From Candidatus Methylophosphatis roskildensis (GTDB lineage Bacteria > Pseudomonadota > Gammaproteobacteria > Burkholderiales > Rhodocyclaceae), in contig JADJEV010000002.1 of assembly GCA_016708905.1 (NCBI GenBank), positions 372,001 to 436,000 of the forward strand: 64,000 nucleotides of DNA, written 5' to 3'. This document shows, in pieces, positions 62,430-64,000 of the stretch (position 1 is its first letter; every line of letters begins with the position of its first letter). Position numbers and translations under genes: made by a program. A model generated the notes under the pieces. The model worked only from the letters and a program-made list of their open reading frames with translations. It searched no databases and was not told the DNA's origin.

Positions 62430-62580
62430 GGGAAATCCTTTGTTTTTTAGTGTGTTAGGCGCTAAACGTACAATTTACATGAGATGCTAGCAGCAACCCC
62501 GATGACTGTAAAGCGGATTTCTTGGTCCAAATGGGCATACTGATATAATTGCCACGATTTCCTCCCCTCCGAGACTTCCC

Positions 62581-64000
62581 TTGCCGTCGATCCTGCGCTG
62601 GATCCTCTATCCGGTCGTCGTTCTTGTCGGACTCGTCCTGCTGGCCGTTGCGCTGGGTGGCTTGGTTGCCGTATTTGCCTACCCCAACCTGCCTTCGCTT
62701 GACGTCCTGACCGACTACCGGCCAAAAATTCCGTTGCGCGTCTATACCGCGGATGGCTACTTGATCGGCGAATTCGGCGAAGAGCGCCGGAATTTCGTCC
62801 GCATCCAGGACGTTCCACCCATCATGAAGCAGGCCATCCTTGCCGCCGAGGACGAGCGCTTCTACCAGCACCCCGGCGTTGACACAATCGGCGTGATGCG
62901 TGCCGCATGGTCCAATTTCTCGAGCGGCGGCAAACGGCAAGGTGCATCCACGATCACCATGCAGGTCGCCCGCAACTTCTTTCTCAGCAGCGAAAAAACC
63001 GTCAGCCGCAAACTCTACGAGGCACTGCTGTCCTTCAAGATCGAGAACAACCTCTCGAAGGACGAAATTCTGCAGTTATACATCAATCAGATATACCTCG
63101 GCCAAAGAGCCTATGGTTTCTCTGCCGCTGCCCACACCTATTTCGGCAAGGAATTGGCGGACTTGAGCATTGCTGAAGCGGCAATGCTCGCCGGTCTGCC
63201 GAAAGCACCGTCCGCCTTCAACCCGGTCGCCAACCCCAAGCGTGCCGCCGTGCGGCAACAATATGTTTTACGGCGGATGCACGAGCTGAGGTTCGTGAAT
63301 GATAGGCAGCTGGCGGATGCGCAACAGGAAAAACTGCACATCCAGCGTGATCCTGAGGACTTTCCGGTGCGGGCCGACTATGTCGCCGAGATGGCCCGCC
63401 AAATAGCGTATGAACACCTGCACGAGGATACCTACTCTCATGGGGCCAAGGTAGTCACGACCATCACCCGTGCCGACCAGATGGCGGCCTACGCCGCCGC
63501 AAGGAAGGGTGTCATGGATTACGACCGCCGCCACGGCTACCGCGGGGCCGAAGCGTACTTCGACATGGGCAAGGCCAAGTCGGAACAGGACGAGGCCCTC
63601 GACGAGTTTCTGCAGGACGTGTCGGACTCCGACGAATTGCGGCCAGCCGTCGTGCTCGAAGCCAGCCGCAAGGCCGTTCGTGCCTACCGACGAGGCGGTG
63701 AAGTGGTCACGATCGGCGCGGACGGGCTGAAGTTCGCCGCGCCCATGCTCGACGAGAAGGCTCCGCCGAACAAGCGCCTGCGCCGGGGCGCGCTGGTCCG
63801 GATCCTCAAGCTGGAGAAAGGCTGGGAAATTTCCCAGTTGCCCGAAGTCGAGGTCGCTTTCGTCTCGGCCAATCCGCAGGACGGCAGCGTGCGTGCCCTG
63901 ATCGGCGGATTCGATTTCGAACGCAACAAGTTCAATCACGTCACCCAGGCCTGGCGCCAGCCCGGTTCCAGTTTCAAACCCTTCATCTACTCGGCCGCAC
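62581..64000 (+). CDS. mrcA: Class A penicillin-binding protein 1A, 5' part (runs off the window)
   Basis: Peptidoglycan glycosyltransferase/transpeptidase, 473 codons visible. The frame has no suitable ATG and seems to begin at TTG 62581 (product from LPSILRWILYPVVVLVGLVL, one membrane helix). Glycosyltransferase motifs: ILAAEDERFYQHPGVD (catalytic Glu), RQGASTITMQVARN, RKLYEALLSFKIE, DEILQLYINQIYLGQRAYG. The transpeptidase domain begins with the QPGSSFKPFIYSAA box (nucleophile Ser, Lys) at the right edge. The position divergent from pilM is widespread in proteobacteria. Confidence 0.93.
   Translation, partial: MPSILRWILYPVVVLVGLVLLAVALGGLVAVFAYPNLPSLDVLTDYRPKIPLRVYTADGYLIGEFGEERRNFVRIQDVPPIMKQAILAAEDERFYQHPGVDTIGVMRAAWSNFSSGGKRQGASTITMQVARNFFLSSEKTVSRKLYEALLSFKIENNLSKDEILQLYINQIYLGQRAYGFSAAAHTYFGKELADLSIAEAAMLAGLPKAPSAFNPVANPKRAAVRQQYVLRRMHELRFVNDRQLADAQQEKLHIQRDPEDFPVRADYVAEMARQIAYEHLHEDTYSHGAKVVTTITRADQMAAYAAARKGVMDYDRRHGYRGAEAYFDMGKAKSEQDEALDEFLQDVSDSDELRPAVVLEASRKAVRAYRRGGEVVTIGADGLKFAAPMLDEKAPPNKRLRRGALVRILKLEKGWEISQLPEVEVAFVSANPQDGSVRALIGGFDFERNKFNHVTQAWRQPGSSFKPFIYSAA

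Overview
The window is high-GC DNA from a Gram-negative bacterium. The gene set (complete atpIBEFHAGDC, ubiE/ubiJ, phoBR, pilMNOPQ next to a class A penicillin-binding protein, a DUF2339/DUF3999 operon and a kinase/regulator pair resembling the proteobacterial dedicated sortase system) fits a betaproteobacterium, most likely of the Rhodocyclales. That placement is inferred from gene content and protein similarity recalled from memory; no 16S gene or other marker is present. No tRNA, rRNA or CRISPR array was seen.

Layout. 1-8966: the end of an unidentified gene, a HIT-family protein, a tandem pair of related PilZ-like proteins, phoR-phoB on the minus strand with a Pho box, then a DUF971 protein, ubiE, a Tim44-like membrane protein and ubiJ. 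9102-12826: a CopD-like membrane protein, a second two-component system and two small one-helix membrane proteins. 12866-19881: the ATP synthase operon on the minus strand, ending at a hairpin terminator. 20088-30730: an ArsR-type regulator flanked by two similar operator-like sites, then an operon whose cistrons mostly overlap: sterol-desaturase-like gene (broken by an IS1380-type element), Tat-like amidohydrolase, LplT-PlsC-type fusion, DUF2339, DUF3999 and an M28 peptidase relic. 30731-34190: a GGDEF-EAL protein and a decayed retron-type reverse transcriptase gene.

34191-57294 is a 23-kb graveyard of nested transposable elements, the most remarkable part of the window. It is bracketed by pieces of one IS4-family element. 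Inside lie a truncated ISL3, an IS21 (istA/istB), and a second IS21-like element that encodes a Zn-ribbon passenger, a ParB-domain/IstA fusion and an IstB. That element is split by a third IS21-like element (Zn-ribbon passenger, winged-helix protein, istA, istB; ends at 40547 and 53410, target duplication TGTCT). The istA of the third element is itself split twice: by a serine-recombinase transposon (about 42243-48277) and by a tyrosine-recombinase trio (RIT) element with 33-bp perfect inverted repeats (48579-52000). The serine recombinase gene is in turn split by a 2617-bp IS50-like element whose transposase carries an N-terminal DruA/DUF4338 domain (44660-47276, 9-bp duplication GTGCGACGC). 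An ISKra4-type element (54960-56565, 8-bp duplication GTTCCCAC) sits in another copy of the IS4 element. Most of these genes can be re-assembled in silico across the insertion points.

57325-64000: a terminator, the pilQPONM type IV pilus assembly operon on the minus strand, and a divergent mrcA/ponA gene that runs off the window. Phosphate sensing, c-di-GMP signalling (the GGDEF-EAL protein and perhaps the PilZ-like pair), pilus assembly and envelope lipid remodelling are the main chromosomal themes.
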